The position numbers and the translations under genes are program-made. From assembly GCA_002839375.1 (NCBI GenBank), contig PGXY01000006.1, forward strand, positions 62,001 to 126,000: a stretch of 64,000 bases of DNA, written 5' to 3'. Origin of the DNA: Spirochaetae bacterium HGW-Spirochaetae-1 (GTDB lineage Bacteria > Spirochaetota > UBA4802 > UBA5550). The notes under the pieces are model-generated. The model was given only the letters and a program-made list of their open reading frames with translations, ran no database searches and was not told the origin of the DNA. Positions 1 through 8,906 of the stretch are shown here, piece by piece; the first letter of the stretch is position 1, and each line of letters begins with the position of its first letter.

Positions 1-199
1 GGATGGTGTCACTTTTCTGGAGAAGGTTAAGCATGACGACAGCTATTCCTCATACCGGTTCACCCCTTTTATCATGCTGACTACCGAATCGGGTGCGGAC
101 ATGAAGGCCAAGGGCAAGGATCTGGGAGCCAAGGCGTGGATGGTAAAGCCATTCCAGCCGGAGCAGTTGCTTGGTGCTGTTAAGAAACTAATAATCTAG
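1..199 (+). CDS. CheY-like response regulator, 3' end only
   Basis: The reading frame open from base 2 to the TAG at 197-199 encodes the last 65 residues of a receiver domain. It shows the conserved Thr region (MLTTES) and the conserved Lys in the VKPFQP segment, followed by the closing helix. The C-terminus closely resembles the complete CheY at 60980-61360, which also reads TTESG and VKPFQP. It lies 25 bp before a STAS gene and a cheA, so it most likely carries the phosphoryl signal from that CheA to the flagellar motor. The 5' half, with the phospho-acceptor Asp, lies outside the window. Confidence 0.93.
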   Translation, partial: DGVTFLEKVKHDDSYSSYRFTPFIMLTTESGADMKAKGKDLGAKAWMVKPFQPEQLLGAVKKLII

Positions 200-224
200 A
201 AATACAATTACCAGGAGAGTCTAT

Positions 225-524
225 ATGAATGCCAGTGTGAAGGAAGAAAAAAAAGGTTCCGGTGATATCAGCCTTTCTATAAAGGGAGATATGACCATAT
301 ATACCGTCAATGAACTGAAGCAGTCTCTGTTGAATGGCCTGGAAGGCTCAACCGGGCAGATTGAGCTCGATCTGGGCCAGGTCAGCAGGATCGATACTGC
401 CGGTTATCAACTGCTCCTGCTGCTGGACAGGGAGGCTCTCGCGGAAAATAAAAAGATTGTGATAAAGAAACTGAGTGGTGAGGTTAAAAGGCTCTTTAAT
501 CTCTATAAATATAGTTATCAATAA
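225..524 (+). CDS. STAS-domain protein (anti-anti-sigma type)
   Basis: This 99-residue protein is a single STAS domain, the fold of SpoIIAA/RsbV antagonists. The core strand-helix segment around the conserved Asp-Thr (RIDTAGYQLLLLLD, about residues 56-69) matches the usual D-S/T-x-G phospho-site region. A ribosome site (AGGAG) sits at 212-216 before the ATG. It is placed between cheY and cheA, 12 bp before the latter, so it probably belongs to the signalling complex rather than a sigma-factor switch. A small STAS gene also lies between cheA and cheY of the second cluster (60674-60922). A partner kinase is not identifiable. Confidence 0.85.
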   Translation: MNASVKEEKKGSGDISLSIKGDMTIYTVNELKQSLLNGLEGSTGQIELDLGQVSRIDTAGYQLLLLLDREALAENKKIVIKKLSGEVKRLFNLYKYSYQ

Positions 525-536
525 AGGAGATGAGCA

Positions 537-2750
537 ATGGGATCAGGAAAATTTAACCTAAATGATGCATTAAATACCTTTTTTATAGAAAGCAGGGAGA
601 TGCTGGAAAATATGGAATCCTGCCTGCTGGAGCTGGAGAAGGATTCAACCGATGCCGAATCCATGAATGCCCTGTTTCGTTCGGTTCATACCATTAAAGG
701 TTCTTCAGGCATGTTTGGTCTCGAGCCCATCGAACGATTTACGCATATAGTGGAAAATATTCTTGATGATGTGCGGACCGGTAAAATCTCCGTTGATTCC
801 GATCTCATCGGTTTGCAGCTTGAATGCCATGATTTTATGGCGCAGCTCCTCGATCTTTTTGAGCAGAATAAGAAGGCCGTGCTTAGTGACGAGATGGTCC
901 AGAAGAACGGGTATCTTGTTGAAAGACTGAACAGCTATCTCGGAGGCGGTAATACGGCTCCGGCAAAAGAAGAAAAAATTGAGTCCCAATTGGAAGTGAA
1001 CGGCGGGGAAGAAGATCAGGTTGTCAGTGAATACTGGCACGTATCTCTTCGTTTTCATAAAGACGTATTTAAAAACGGCCTGGATCCTCAATCATTCATC
1101 AATTATCTCAGCGAAATGGGTGAGATAAAAAACATTATAAGTGTTTATGATGAAATGCCCCATGCGGAAGAGATGAATCCCGAGGATTGTTACCTGGGTT
1201 TTGAAATCGTTTTTGATGGAAGTACCGATAAGGATACCCTCGAAAATGTTTTTGAATTTGTCATAGATGACTGCCAGCTGAGGATTATACCACCCAGAAG
1301 CAGCATCGCCGATTATGTCAATCTGATCGACGAGCTTCCCGAGACTCCCATGAAGATCGGCGATATGCTGAAAACCGTAGGGTCGCTGACGGAAATCGAG
1401 CTTGAAAAAGCACTGGAAATGCAGAAAGAAATGAGCGGCGGGGATGATGAAGCTGACCGGAACAGGTTCATCGGCGAAATCATGGTGAATGAAAAAATGA
1501 TCCAGAAGCCTGTTCTTGATAGGGCCTTGGAAAAGCAGAACGATATAAAACGCCTTGAAGAGAAAAAGAAAAAGTCAATCAGGATCGACGCTGACAAGCT
1601 GGATAAACTTATAAACCTCATAGGCGAGCTGGTGATTACCGGTGCCAATGTTCGGCAGCTCAGTGAACGCACGGGAGACATTGAATTGAATGAATCGGTA
1701 TCCTCCATGTCGCGGCTCATCGAAGACGTACGGGACAGCACCATGAACCTGCGCATGGTTCAGATTGGCGAGACCTTCAAACGTTATGAGAGGATTGTCC
1801 GGGATCTCAGCAGGGAACGCGGTAGAGAGATCGAGCTTGATGTAAACGGCGGTGAAACGGAACTGGATAAAACGCTCATTGAAAAAATATCCGATCCCCT
1901 AATGCATCTGATCAGGAATTCCATCGATCACGGTATCGATAATCCCGACGATCGTGTTTTACGGGGTAAACCGAGAAAAGGGACAGTTCAGCTCAATGCT
2001 TATTATGAAACGGGCAGCATCGTCATCGAAGTCATTGATGACGGTGAGGGGCTGAACCGTGAAAAGATATTCAATAAAGCGGTTCAGTCAGGGATTCTTC
2101 AGGCGGACCAGAAGATATCCGATGATGACCTGTTCCAACTCATATTCCAGCCCGGTTTTTCCACGGCGGAACAGGTCACTAATATTTCAGGCCGCGGTGT
2201 TGGCATGGATGTGGTAAAGAAGAATATCGAATCGCTCAGGGGTTCCATAATAATAGAGAGCGAGAAGGGTGTGGGGACCACCATGCGGATTCATCTGCCT
2301 CTTACACTGGCTATCGTGGATGGCTTCATGGTGAAAGTTGCCGATTCCTACTATGTCATGCCTCTCGATATGGTGACAGAATGTTCCGAAATTTCCATGG
2401 AAGAGCTTGCCGGGAAAGAGGGTGGAAATTTCATGAACCTGCGTGGAGAGGTTCTCCCCTTTATGAGGCTCCGTGAATTTTTCCGGGAAGACGGCGAGGC
2501 CCCGACAAGGGAAAACATCATTGTCCTCGAGTATGCGCGGATAAAGGCAGGGCTTGTGGTTGATAAACTAATTGGTGAATTTCAGACCGTTATCAAACCC
2601 CTGGGGAGACTGTTTAATAATCTTCAGTGGGTGAGCGGTGCGACCATTCTGGGCACGGGCGATGTGGCCCTTATACTGGATGTGCCGAAGCTGGTTCAAT
2701 ATATTCAGAAAATAGAAGCCGCCACCCTGGCCTCTGTTGAGGAATCCTGA
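537..2750 (+). CDS. cheA: Chemotaxis histidine kinase CheA (first cluster)
   Basis: A 737-residue CheA. The HPt domain comes first, with phospho-acceptor His51 in SVHTIKGSSG. A middle segment (about 160-265) resembles the extra domain of the second CheA. Residues 273-296 and 311-334 form two copies of an IG-x-L/M-…-L-…-Q motif like the N-terminal domain of GspE/MshE ATPases. Then follow the dimerisation helices (from about 348), the ATPase with N-box (LIRNSIDHGID) and G-boxes (DDGEG, GRGVGMD), and a CheW-like SH3 domain at the end. The kinase receives receptor signals and phosphorylates CheY and CheB. AAAGGAG precedes the ATG. The nearby CheB lies beyond two terminators, so it may be expressed separately. 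Confidence 0.96.
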   Translation: MGSGKFNLNDALNTFFIESREMLENMESCLLELEKDSTDAESMNALFRSVHTIKGSSGMFGLEPIERFTHIVENILDDVRTGKISVDSDLIGLQLECHDFMAQLLDLFEQNKKAVLSDEMVQKNGYLVERLNSYLGGGNTAPAKEEKIESQLEVNGGEEDQVVSEYWHVSLRFHKDVFKNGLDPQSFINYLSEMGEIKNIISVYDEMPHAEEMNPEDCYLGFEIVFDGSTDKDTLENVFEFVIDDCQLRIIPPRSSIADYVNLIDELPETPMKIGDMLKTVGSLTEIELEKALEMQKEMSGGDDEADRNRFIGEIMVNEKMIQKPVLDRALEKQNDIKRLEEKKKKSIRIDADKLDKLINLIGELVITGANVRQLSERTGDIELNESVSSMSRLIEDVRDSTMNLRMVQIGETFKRYERIVRDLSRERGREIELDVNGGETELDKTLIEKISDPLMHLIRNSIDHGIDNPDDRVLRGKPRKGTVQLNAYYETGSIVIEVIDDGEGLNREKIFNKAVQSGILQADQKISDDDLFQLIFQPGFSTAEQVTNISGRGVGMDVVKKNIESLRGSIIIESEKGVGTTMRIHLPLTLAIVDGFMVKVADSYYVMPLDMVTECSEISMEELAGKEGGNFMNLRGEVLPFMRLREFFREDGEAPTRENIIVLEYARIKAGLVVDKLIGEFQTVIKPLGRLFNNLQWVSGATILGTGDVALILDVPKLVQYIQKIEAATLASVEES

Positions 2751-2752
2751 TT

Positions 2753-2793
2753 ACCGCCATATATGATTCTGTTTTCCATATATAGCGGTTTTG
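2753..2793 (+). terminator. Rho-independent terminator after cheA
   Basis: Just after the cheA stop, ACCGCCATATATG (2753-2765) pairs with CATATATAGCGGT (2777-2789), with one mismatch in 13 pairs and an 11-base loop. It is followed by a short T run. This should end the cheY-STAS-cheA transcript. Confidence 0.75.
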
Positions 2794-2817
2794 TCCAATG
2801 ACCGGAAATTGCACTGA

Positions 2818-2848
2818 TTCTCCCCCGCCTGCAGCGGGGGAGAATTTT
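2818..2848 (+). terminator. Second, GC-rich terminator before cheB
   Basis: TTCTCCCCCGC (2818-2828) and GCGGGGGAGAA (2834-2844) form a perfect 11-bp stem with a five-base loop and are followed by TTTT. It sits 25 bp after the first hairpin and 59 bp before cheB. The two together suggest cheB is insulated from cheA transcription. Confidence 0.8.
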
Positions 2849-2906
2849 CATAAGCCTCATAGATCGGCAATTTCTGTGCGTCTAACAAAAAAAGCGGGTA
2901 TACTAT

Positions 2907-4007
2907 TTGAAAAAGATCAGAGTTGCCATTATTGATGATTCGGCTTCGGTGCGGGCGGTCCTGAGTCAGATATTGAATTCTGATCCGGCAATCGAGGTTT
3001 TGTTCACGGCAAGTGATCCCGTGTTAGCTTCCAGACATCTGGCAAAGGAGTGGCCCGATGTCTTTATCCTCGACATTGAGATGCCCCAGAAGGACGGACT
3101 TACCTACCTGAAAGAAATCATGAAAGTACGTCCCACTCCGGTGGTAATCTGTTCCTCGTTAACGGAAAAAAATACCGCTATTACCATGGAGGCCATGAGG
3201 GCCGGTGCCGTGGAGGTGTTGACGAAACCCCGGATCGGGCTCAAGGAATTTTTCAATGAATCGGCCATGATGATTGTTGATGCAGTGAAATCGGCAGCGC
3301 AGGCAAACATAAAGGTTCTCGGGAAGGCATCCTCGTCACTGGACAATAACAGGCCGGTATATGCCGACAAGGGGATTCCTCCGAAACTGAGCGCCGATGT
3401 TATATTGTCTCCTTCATCGGGTCGGATTTCTGCCAAAACCGAAAAATTTGTGGCCATAGGAGCCTCGGCTGGAGGGACACAGGCCATAGAGGCAGTTCTT
3501 AAAATGCTGCCCGTGGAAGTGCCCGGGATCGTTATCGTGCAGCATATGCCGGAGAAATTTACCAAAGCCTTTGCGGAACGTCTGGATATGGTATGCAAAC
3601 TCACCGTAAAGGAAGCATCGGACGGTGATAAAATAATTCCCGGAACGGTTCTGGTAGCGCCGGGAGACCGGCATATGCTGGTCAACCGTAAGGGTACCGC
3701 TTATTCGGTTGCGATCAAGGATGGCCCTCCCGTGAGCAGGCACAGGCCTTCGGTGGATGTTCTTTTCCGGTCCGTGGCCAAATTCGCCGGACCCAATGCA
3801 CTGGGAATAATTCTTACGGGAATGGGAGATGACGGCGCGGCAGGTATGGTCGAAATGCATGATTCGGGGGCAAGGACAATAGCGCAGGATGAGGCGACCT
3901 GTATCGTGTTCGGAATGCCCCGGGAGGCTATAAACCGCGGTAGTGTGGACAGGGTGCTTCCGCTGGATAAAATTTCCGGGGAGATAACGCGGTACGGCAG
4001 CAGTTGA
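2907..4007 (+). CDS. cheB: Protein-glutamate methylesterase CheB
   Basis: A 366-residue CheB with an N-terminal receiver (acidic pair DD10-11, phospho-acceptor Asp56 in ILDIEMPQKDG) and a C-terminal methylesterase. The catalytic triad is visible as Ser187 (GASAGG), His213 (QHMP) and Asp309 (GMGDDG). It removes methyl groups from (or deamidates) chemoreceptor glutamines and glutamates for adaptation. The start is a TTG at 2907, which gives the expected N-terminus (KKIRVAIIDDSAS); no strong ribosome site precedes it. It stands alone after two terminators. A second CheB starts at 63429. Confidence 0.95.
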   Translation: MKKIRVAIIDDSASVRAVLSQILNSDPAIEVLFTASDPVLASRHLAKEWPDVFILDIEMPQKDGLTYLKEIMKVRPTPVVICSSLTEKNTAITMEAMRAGAVEVLTKPRIGLKEFFNESAMMIVDAVKSAAQANIKVLGKASSSLDNNRPVYADKGIPPKLSADVILSPSSGRISAKTEKFVAIGASAGGTQAIEAVLKMLPVEVPGIVIVQHMPEKFTKAFAERLDMVCKLTVKEASDGDKIIPGTVLVAPGDRHMLVNRKGTAYSVAIKDGPPVSRHRPSVDVLFRSVAKFAGPNALGIILTGMGDDGAAGMVEMHDSGARTIAQDEATCIVFGMPREAINRGSVDRVLPLDKISGEITRYGSS

Positions 4008-4010
4008 GGA

Positions 4011-4901
4011 TCAGGGTTGACTGCTTTTATATTCCCGAACTCCCCTGTTGTGGAGGAGCATTTTTTTCTGCATTTCGTCCATGTCCTCTTTTGAAAGAAG
4101 CCCCTGATGTATAAAATACTCACCGATAGGACGCTGAAGATTTTTCTGTTTACAAAGGACTGCCTTGTACTGGAAGGAAGAGACAAGGCCCAGCCGCATG
4201 GAGCACTGCCCGAATTTTTCCCTGGGTTGCCGGTTTTTAAGAATGGTGATGATATCCTCGTGATTCAGTATTCTCCAGTCCATGGCAATTTTACCGAAAG
4301 ATGGTCTCTGGCCTCTCTGCCATTGTATGGCCGTAACAAGGCTCATCAGGGAGATATGTCCCGAGTAATAGAGAAACTGCCCCAGCATCAGCTCCTCCAT
4401 GGGAAAGAGCATGACCATGGAACGGGTATAAGTCCCATGCCTGGAATAATATTTATTTTCCTGCTTACTGCCGGTTCCTGAATACTGACGATTCCGTTCG
4501 CTGCTGCTCTTTTCCTCATGCTGGCGGTGCCGGTTTTTCCGAAAGTGAGCCCTGCCGTGCCAGTTCTTTTTTTCATCTTTTCCCTGAGCGTTATTATAGG
4601 TATAACTTTTTCTATGAGCCGATGGAGTCGCGCCCGTGAAGGACGATACTGATCCTTTTTCGACAACCGAAGCAAGCAGAGAGTAGGCCTCATTGATCTC
4701 TTTGAATTTTTTTTCAAGGATGCTCCGGTGAACTCCCAGGAGAACAGCCCTGTCGGGATGGCTTTTCATCGCCATCTGCTTGTAGGCGCTTTTTATCGAA
4801 TTAATTTTCAATCCGCGCAGCATTTCCGGATTAACACCGTACTTAACGGAGAAGAGGAGCTGATATGCTCGCAATACATCATAATAATTTTGATGTTTCA
4901 T
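4011..4901 (-). CDS. J-domain protein with four GspE-N/MshEN-like repeats
   Basis: The first 85 residues form a J domain with the essential HPD motif at 48-50, so the protein should stimulate an Hsp70 (DnaK). A basic, low-complexity linker (about 85-165) is rich in Lys, Arg, His and Ser. The C-terminal part holds four repeats of about 24 residues (172-195, 201-225, 229-252, 258-281), each with a hydrophobic-Gly start, a central Gly or Arg, and a closing L-x-x-Q. They look like the N-terminal repeats of type II secretion ATPases and like segments in both CheA proteins of this window. There is no Zn-finger or DnaJ C-terminal domain. It is convergent with cheB, with a 3-bp gap. The client is unknown. 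Confidence 0.82.
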   Translation of the reverse strand: MKHQNYYDVLRAYQLLFSVKYGVNPEMLRGLKINSIKSAYKQMAMKSHPDRAVLLGVHRSILEKKFKEINEAYSLLASVVEKGSVSSFTGATPSAHRKSYTYNNAQGKDEKKNWHGRAHFRKNRHRQHEEKSSSERNRQYSGTGSKQENKYYSRHGTYTRSMVMLFPMEELMLGQFLYYSGHISLMSLVTAIQWQRGQRPSFGKIAMDWRILNHEDIITILKNRQPREKFGQCSMRLGLVSSFQYKAVLCKQKNLQRPIGEYFIHQGLLSKEDMDEMQKKMLLHNRGVREYKSSQP

Positions 4902-5078
4902 GGGCCCACGTATCTCTCAGGTAGGTTTTTAATGCTCATGTATATATTTCGGTTTACTATTTCATCTTATTGATATTTTATTGAAAAAGAATGGTTTCTT
5001 TCTGTCATGCATAATTTTCTATGACATCTATTCTTTTTTCAACGATTAAATGGGGCATGGATAAAAAATATGGTATAA

Positions 5079-5188
5079 GGGAACCTCTATAAATTAGATT
5101 TTGGAAGTTCCCTTGTGGGCACAGGCATAGGAAAAATTAGGTTTTTTCATTTTTTGGTTAATGAAAAACCTAATTTTTAGAGGTTCCC
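5079..5188. repeat. MITE-like palindromic element, about 110 bp
   Basis: GGGAACCTCTA at 5079-5089 is the inverted complement of TAGAGGTTCCC at 5178-5188. The pairing continues inward for about 25 bases with a few mismatches. Inside lies a second near-perfect stem, AAAAATTAGG…CCTAATTTTT (about 5132-5178). It fills most of the gap between the J-domain gene and thioredoxin reductase, has no coding capacity, and looks like a miniature inverted-repeat element. It could also act as a bidirectional terminator. No target-site duplication is obvious. Confidence 0.55.
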
Positions 5189-5340
5189 ATAAAATAATTG
5201 TCACTATTTAGCATGTAATGCACTATGTAATTAATAATAAAAATTGAAGAAAAAGTATTGAAAAAAAAAGGGGCTTGATGCGAATAAGTAAATACTAAAA
5301 TTCTAAAAAACGTGTCAATTATTCTATGCAGGAGACTGAG

Positions 5341-6261
5341 ATGAAGGATCTTATTATTATCGGGGCGGGACCGGGAGGACTGGCGGCATCAATTTACGGC
5401 ATACGGGCCGGGCTCGATGTACAGGTTGTTGAAAAATTTTCACCGGGCGGCCAGGTTATGAATACCTATGAGGTGGAAAACTATCCGGGATTTGTGGAAC
5501 CAGTGGCAGGCTGGGAGCTCATGTCGAAAATGGAGGAACAGGCCCGGAGACTCGGTGTGAGCATTGAGAACGGCGAGGTTTCTTCTATACATAAGGATGC
5601 GGACAGGAATTTATTCGTGATACGGCTTACCAGCAACAGGGTTCTCGAGGCCAGGACGGCTATTATTACAACGGGAGCCGCCTTCAAAAAACTGGATGTG
5701 CCGGGAGAGAAGGAATTTACCGGCAGGGGAGTATCCTATTGTGCGACCTGCGACGGGGCCTTTTTCAGGGATAAGGTAACGGCCGTTGTGGGCGGCGGGG
5801 ATACGGCCCTGGAAGAGGCTATTTTCCTTACCAGGTTCGCCGGCAGGGTGTATATCATACACCGGCGCGACAGTTTTAGAGGATCGAAAATCCTGCAGGA
5901 CCGGCTTCTGGCCAATGAAAAGATAATTCCCATATATGATTCTGTTGTGGAATCAATCAATGGAGACATGAAGGTTGCAAACCTGTCATTGCTGAATAAA
6001 AAAACCGGGGAGAAATCGAATCTCGATGTGGATGGTGTCTTTATATTCGTCGGTTATACGCCCAATTCGCAGTTTTTGCCCGATGAATTACTCAATGAAT
6101 GGGGCGAGGTGAAAGTCGATATGCAGATGAGAACCGCCGTGACGGGATTATTTGCCGCCGGCGACATAAGGAGCGAGTCGAAGAGGCAGATAGTGATGGC
6201 TGCCGCCGATGGTGCTACCGCTGCCATGAATGCCTATGACTATATCACGGACATGCCGTAA
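5341..6261 (+). CDS. trxB: Thioredoxin reductase (NADPH, FAD)
   Basis: About 306 residues with an N-terminal FAD-binding Rossmann motif (GAGPGG), the redox pair CATC, a second dinucleotide motif for NADPH (VGGGDTALEEA, then HRRDSFRGS), and the C-terminal FAD motif with AAGDIR. This is the full bacterial TrxB layout; it reduces thioredoxin. I chose the ATG at 5341 because AGGAG lies six bases upstream; the in-frame ATG at 5326 has no ribosome site. No thioredoxin gene is adjacent. Confidence 0.94.
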   Translation: MKDLIIIGAGPGGLAASIYGIRAGLDVQVVEKFSPGGQVMNTYEVENYPGFVEPVAGWELMSKMEEQARRLGVSIENGEVSSIHKDADRNLFVIRLTSNRVLEARTAIITTGAAFKKLDVPGEKEFTGRGVSYCATCDGAFFRDKVTAVVGGGDTALEEAIFLTRFAGRVYIIHRRDSFRGSKILQDRLLANEKIIPIYDSVVESINGDMKVANLSLLNKKTGEKSNLDVDGVFIFVGYTPNSQFLPDELLNEWGEVKVDMQMRTAVTGLFAAGDIRSESKRQIVMAAADGATAAMNAYDYITDMP

Positions 6262-6367
6262 GTAAAATAATATCATCCCCGCGTCTTTATGGTTGACTGA
6301 ATAAAGGATTGGTGTATACTGGTGGGCGTTCCTGCTCGAAACGGGGTTTACCAAAAGGAGTTATGGC

Positions 6368-6805
6368 ATGGGAAAGAAAGTGCTTCTGCTTTGCATCATC
6401 ACCTTTATCGCATGCATGGGATGTAATAAGAGTGAGAAATACGCCGATGTCCGTGCATACATCAGTGACATGGAAGCCTACCTCAACCAGTATGCCGATA
6501 CCATGGCCAGGGCGGAAAATGCCGGGGATGTGGCCCGTGCCATTGATCAATATATTGTGAAAATGACGGAATTTGCCGAGCGCAGCAGTTCCCTGGCGAA
6601 AAAATATCCGGAATTGGCCCGGGATGAGATTCCCGGTGAATTGAAAGCGGACTTCGAGCGCCTCAATGAAACGGCCAACGCGCTGCCGGATAAAATATCG
6701 GAACCCCTTGAGAAATATATGTCCGATCCACTTGTGCTCAACGCCATCCTGAACCGGGCGAACAAGCAGGAGGAAATCATCGGTATGGGCATGGGTAAAG
6801 AATAA
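6368..6805 (+). CDS. Small helical lipoprotein, unknown function
   Basis: A 145-residue protein with a signal peptide ending in a lipobox (ACMGC), so it should be lipid-anchored at about Cys19. The mature part is predicted to be almost wholly alpha-helical and charged, with no motif I recognise. AAAGGAG is placed well for the ATG at 6368. It is 106 bp downstream of trxB and may be cotranscribed. It converges with the amidohydrolase gene, leaving only 8 bp between the stops. Confidence 0.8.
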   Translation: MGKKVLLLCIITFIACMGCNKSEKYADVRAYISDMEAYLNQYADTMARAENAGDVARAIDQYIVKMTEFAERSSSLAKKYPELARDEIPGELKADFERLNETANALPDKISEPLEKYMSDPLVLNAILNRANKQEEIIGMGMGKE

Positions 6806-6813
6806 GCGGCAAT

Positions 6814-7614
6814 TTAGAAATTCGTTGCGTAAAAATTTTCTATGGATTCCCTGACCTGTCCTTTCAGCTCCCTTATCCGCAACTCATCCACCCTTAGATA
6901 CTCAAAGCTGAAATATTTTTCGTTGAGAAACAGTGCCTTCGACATGCTAAGCCGCATCATGGGTATATCCTTTCTTCCGTACTTTTTCATTATATAGCCC
7001 CGGCAGGGTTCAGTGCTGATGATGAATTTTTCACTGACCGTTCCTTCGGCCCGAGGGAATGATTTTTTTAGCTGCTGAAGCAGTTCATCGGCCAGGGGCG
7101 CGGGACATGTTTCCACGACGTCTCCGTTTATTTCAATTTTGTGATCAATCTGAAAGAGGGGGCGCGGCTTGCCCTTGTCCGCGGAGTTGCGGGGGCCCAC
7201 GGGCATCATGGTATGGCATTCAAGAATGAGGTCGATCTCTCCCGTTTCGCATATTTTTTCAACGGCCTCGTGAAAGGGGAAATAGTACCGGCGCAGCATT
7301 CCCGATATGGCTATTTCATCGGGGAAATGGCCCGATTTGAAAATATTTTTCCCCTGCAGGGTTTCGGTTTTCATCACGCCGTTTGTACTGGCCGGCGGTA
7401 ATACACGGTATGGTCTGTCCAGGTCGATGAGGAGGCGGGTAATATGGGTGTCCAGCCTGGCGTTGGCCATGTCATCCAGGGCGAATAATTCATTGGCGCA
7501 GGTGTCGGCTTCGATGAAAAGATCGATGTCCCTCAATGCCACGTATTCAGCCAGTTCCTCCGGAACGGTGAACCCTCCATGAGGGATCAGGATTAAAATG
7601 GGATATTTCTTCAT
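6814..7614 (-). CDS. N-formylglutamate amidohydrolase family protein
   Basis: The 266-residue protein starts with LILIPHGGFTVPEEL, has ARLDTHITRLLIDLDRPYR and a later ECHTMM stretch. These match the metal-binding and substrate signature of the N-formylglutamate deformylase (HutG2-like) family. Such enzymes hydrolyse N-formyl amino acids, typically in histidine degradation. No other hut gene is nearby, so the substrate in this organism is open. Confidence 0.8.
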   Translation of the reverse strand: MKKYPILILIPHGGFTVPEELAEYVALRDIDLFIEADTCANELFALDDMANARLDTHITRLLIDLDRPYRVLPPASTNGVMKTETLQGKNIFKSGHFPDEIAISGMLRRYYFPFHEAVEKICETGEIDLILECHTMMPVGPRNSADKGKPRPLFQIDHKIEINGDVVETCPAPLADELLQQLKKSFPRAEGTVSEKFIISTEPCRGYIMKKYGRKDIPMMRLSMSKALFLNEKYFSFEYLRVDELRIRELKGQVRESIENFYATNF

Positions 7615-7934
7615 GATAGAATTGACATGATTAAAAAGTCCGGCATTGTCAATTATTATTCCACGCCGGGGCTCTCAATATATATATAAAAAGTTATTAT
7701 ATTTTAAATACAGGGAACAGCATGGAGGGCTTCGCCAATATTGCCATCAACGATAACACAACTTCTTCTATATGCAATTGTTGCGGTTCAGGGTTGTTTA
7801 AGGGGGATGATCAAGCGGGTTAGATGAAAGCCTATGAGCGGTTCGCCGGGAATCTCAATTAAATTTAACACGGCAGAATGGGCGGAGACTGTTGGCCTCA
7901 TTTTCCCGCATGCAGGACTCTATGGGCCCTGCTC
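7615..7934. other. Intergenic region, no gene seen
   Basis: About 320 bp between the amidohydrolase and LysM/M23 genes, both on the minus strand. I see no convincing ORF, RNA gene or repeat. The stretch 7675-7710 is AT-rich and could hold the amidohydrolase promoter. Confidence 0.4.
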
Positions 7935-8906
7935 TTACCAGATAACAATCAGGGGATTGATGATTTTATCATGAAGCATGAGGGTGAAGTGAAGATGGGG
8001 CCCCGTTGACCTGCCCGTCGATCCTACAAGACCGATCACGTTTTCCTTGGTGACCCATTCGCCCACCTTTACCATCATTTTTGAGCAATGCGCATACAGA
8101 CTGCAATATCCGTCATTGTGCTGTATGACGATGGTTTGTCCGTACCCGTCACGCCATCCCGTGTATATCACCATGCCTTCCCTTGATGGATGGATTTTAC
8201 TGCTATAGGGCGCCATGATGTCCACGCCGTTATGAAATGCCATGGCATGATAAAAAGGATCCACGCGGTCGCCGAACATCGATGAATATGCACCCTTTAG
8301 GGGGGCCTGGAAAATGCTTCTGTAGCTGTACAGTCGTTCCAGCGATGGATTTACCAAGGCAGGCCGTGCATCAGGGAAGAAGACCAGGCGTATGTCGTCG
8401 TTGGATATGAGCTTGTATATTTTCGGCAGATAATCGCCGAGAATTTTCTTTTTATAGTCGAGCCTTGACGACATTCTCAGGACATCGATAAAATCGTTGA
8501 AGGCGAAAAGTACCCCGTCTTCTGCCGGGATCACCAGCTCAACACCTTCTCTGGCATTGAGGCTGTTCAGGAAGGGATTGGCCGCAATAAGAGTGTCAAT
8601 GGTTATATTGTACCTGTTAGTGACGTTCCAGTATGATTCCCCGGGCAGCATGGCATGAATTCTTAACTTTACACCTGGATCGCGGGGATAATTCTTTACC
8701 AGGGCGATATATTCCTTCTGGGCCGTGAAAAGTGGAAAACCCTGGTTCATTACATAGCTTTCGGGATTAACCCGGGTGCCTTTTTTTATGACAATGTTGT
8801 AAAAATTCAGGACGATGATTGTGAACAAAAAGAGAATTGTTGCGGCGATCGCCGCTGTTTTTATTTTTCTCATATGGTAGCGGGTGAGAGGTATGGCGTT
8901 TAACAT
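7935..8906 (-). CDS. LysM / M23 peptidoglycan endopeptidase
   Basis: A 323-residue protein with a short cytoplasmic start, one membrane anchor (about 16-38), a LysM domain (about 105-150: PGESYWNVTNRYNITIDTL) and a C-terminal M23 (LytM/NlpD-like) peptidase. The peptidase keeps the Zn ligands H…D (FHNGVDIMAP) and HLHF (GPHLHFTL). It should cut peptide cross-links or activate amidases in the periplasm. Its start overlaps the proC stop by one base, so it is the third gene of a yggS-proC-m23 operon. An internal ATG twelve codons in is also possible. Confidence 0.9.
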   Translation of the reverse strand: MLNAIPLTRYHMRKIKTAAIAATILFLFTIIVLNFYNIVIKKGTRVNPESYVMNQGFPLFTAQKEYIALVKNYPRDPGVKLRIHAMLPGESYWNVTNRYNITIDTLIAANPFLNSLNAREGVELVIPAEDGVLFAFNDFIDVLRMSSRLDYKKKILGDYLPKIYKLISNDDIRLVFFPDARPALVNPSLERLYSYRSIFQAPLKGAYSSMFGDRVDPFYHAMAFHNGVDIMAPYSSKIHPSREGMVIYTGWRDGYGQTIVIQHNDGYCSLYAHCSKMMVKVGEWVTKENVIGLVGSTGRSTGPHLHFTLMLHDKIINPLIVIW

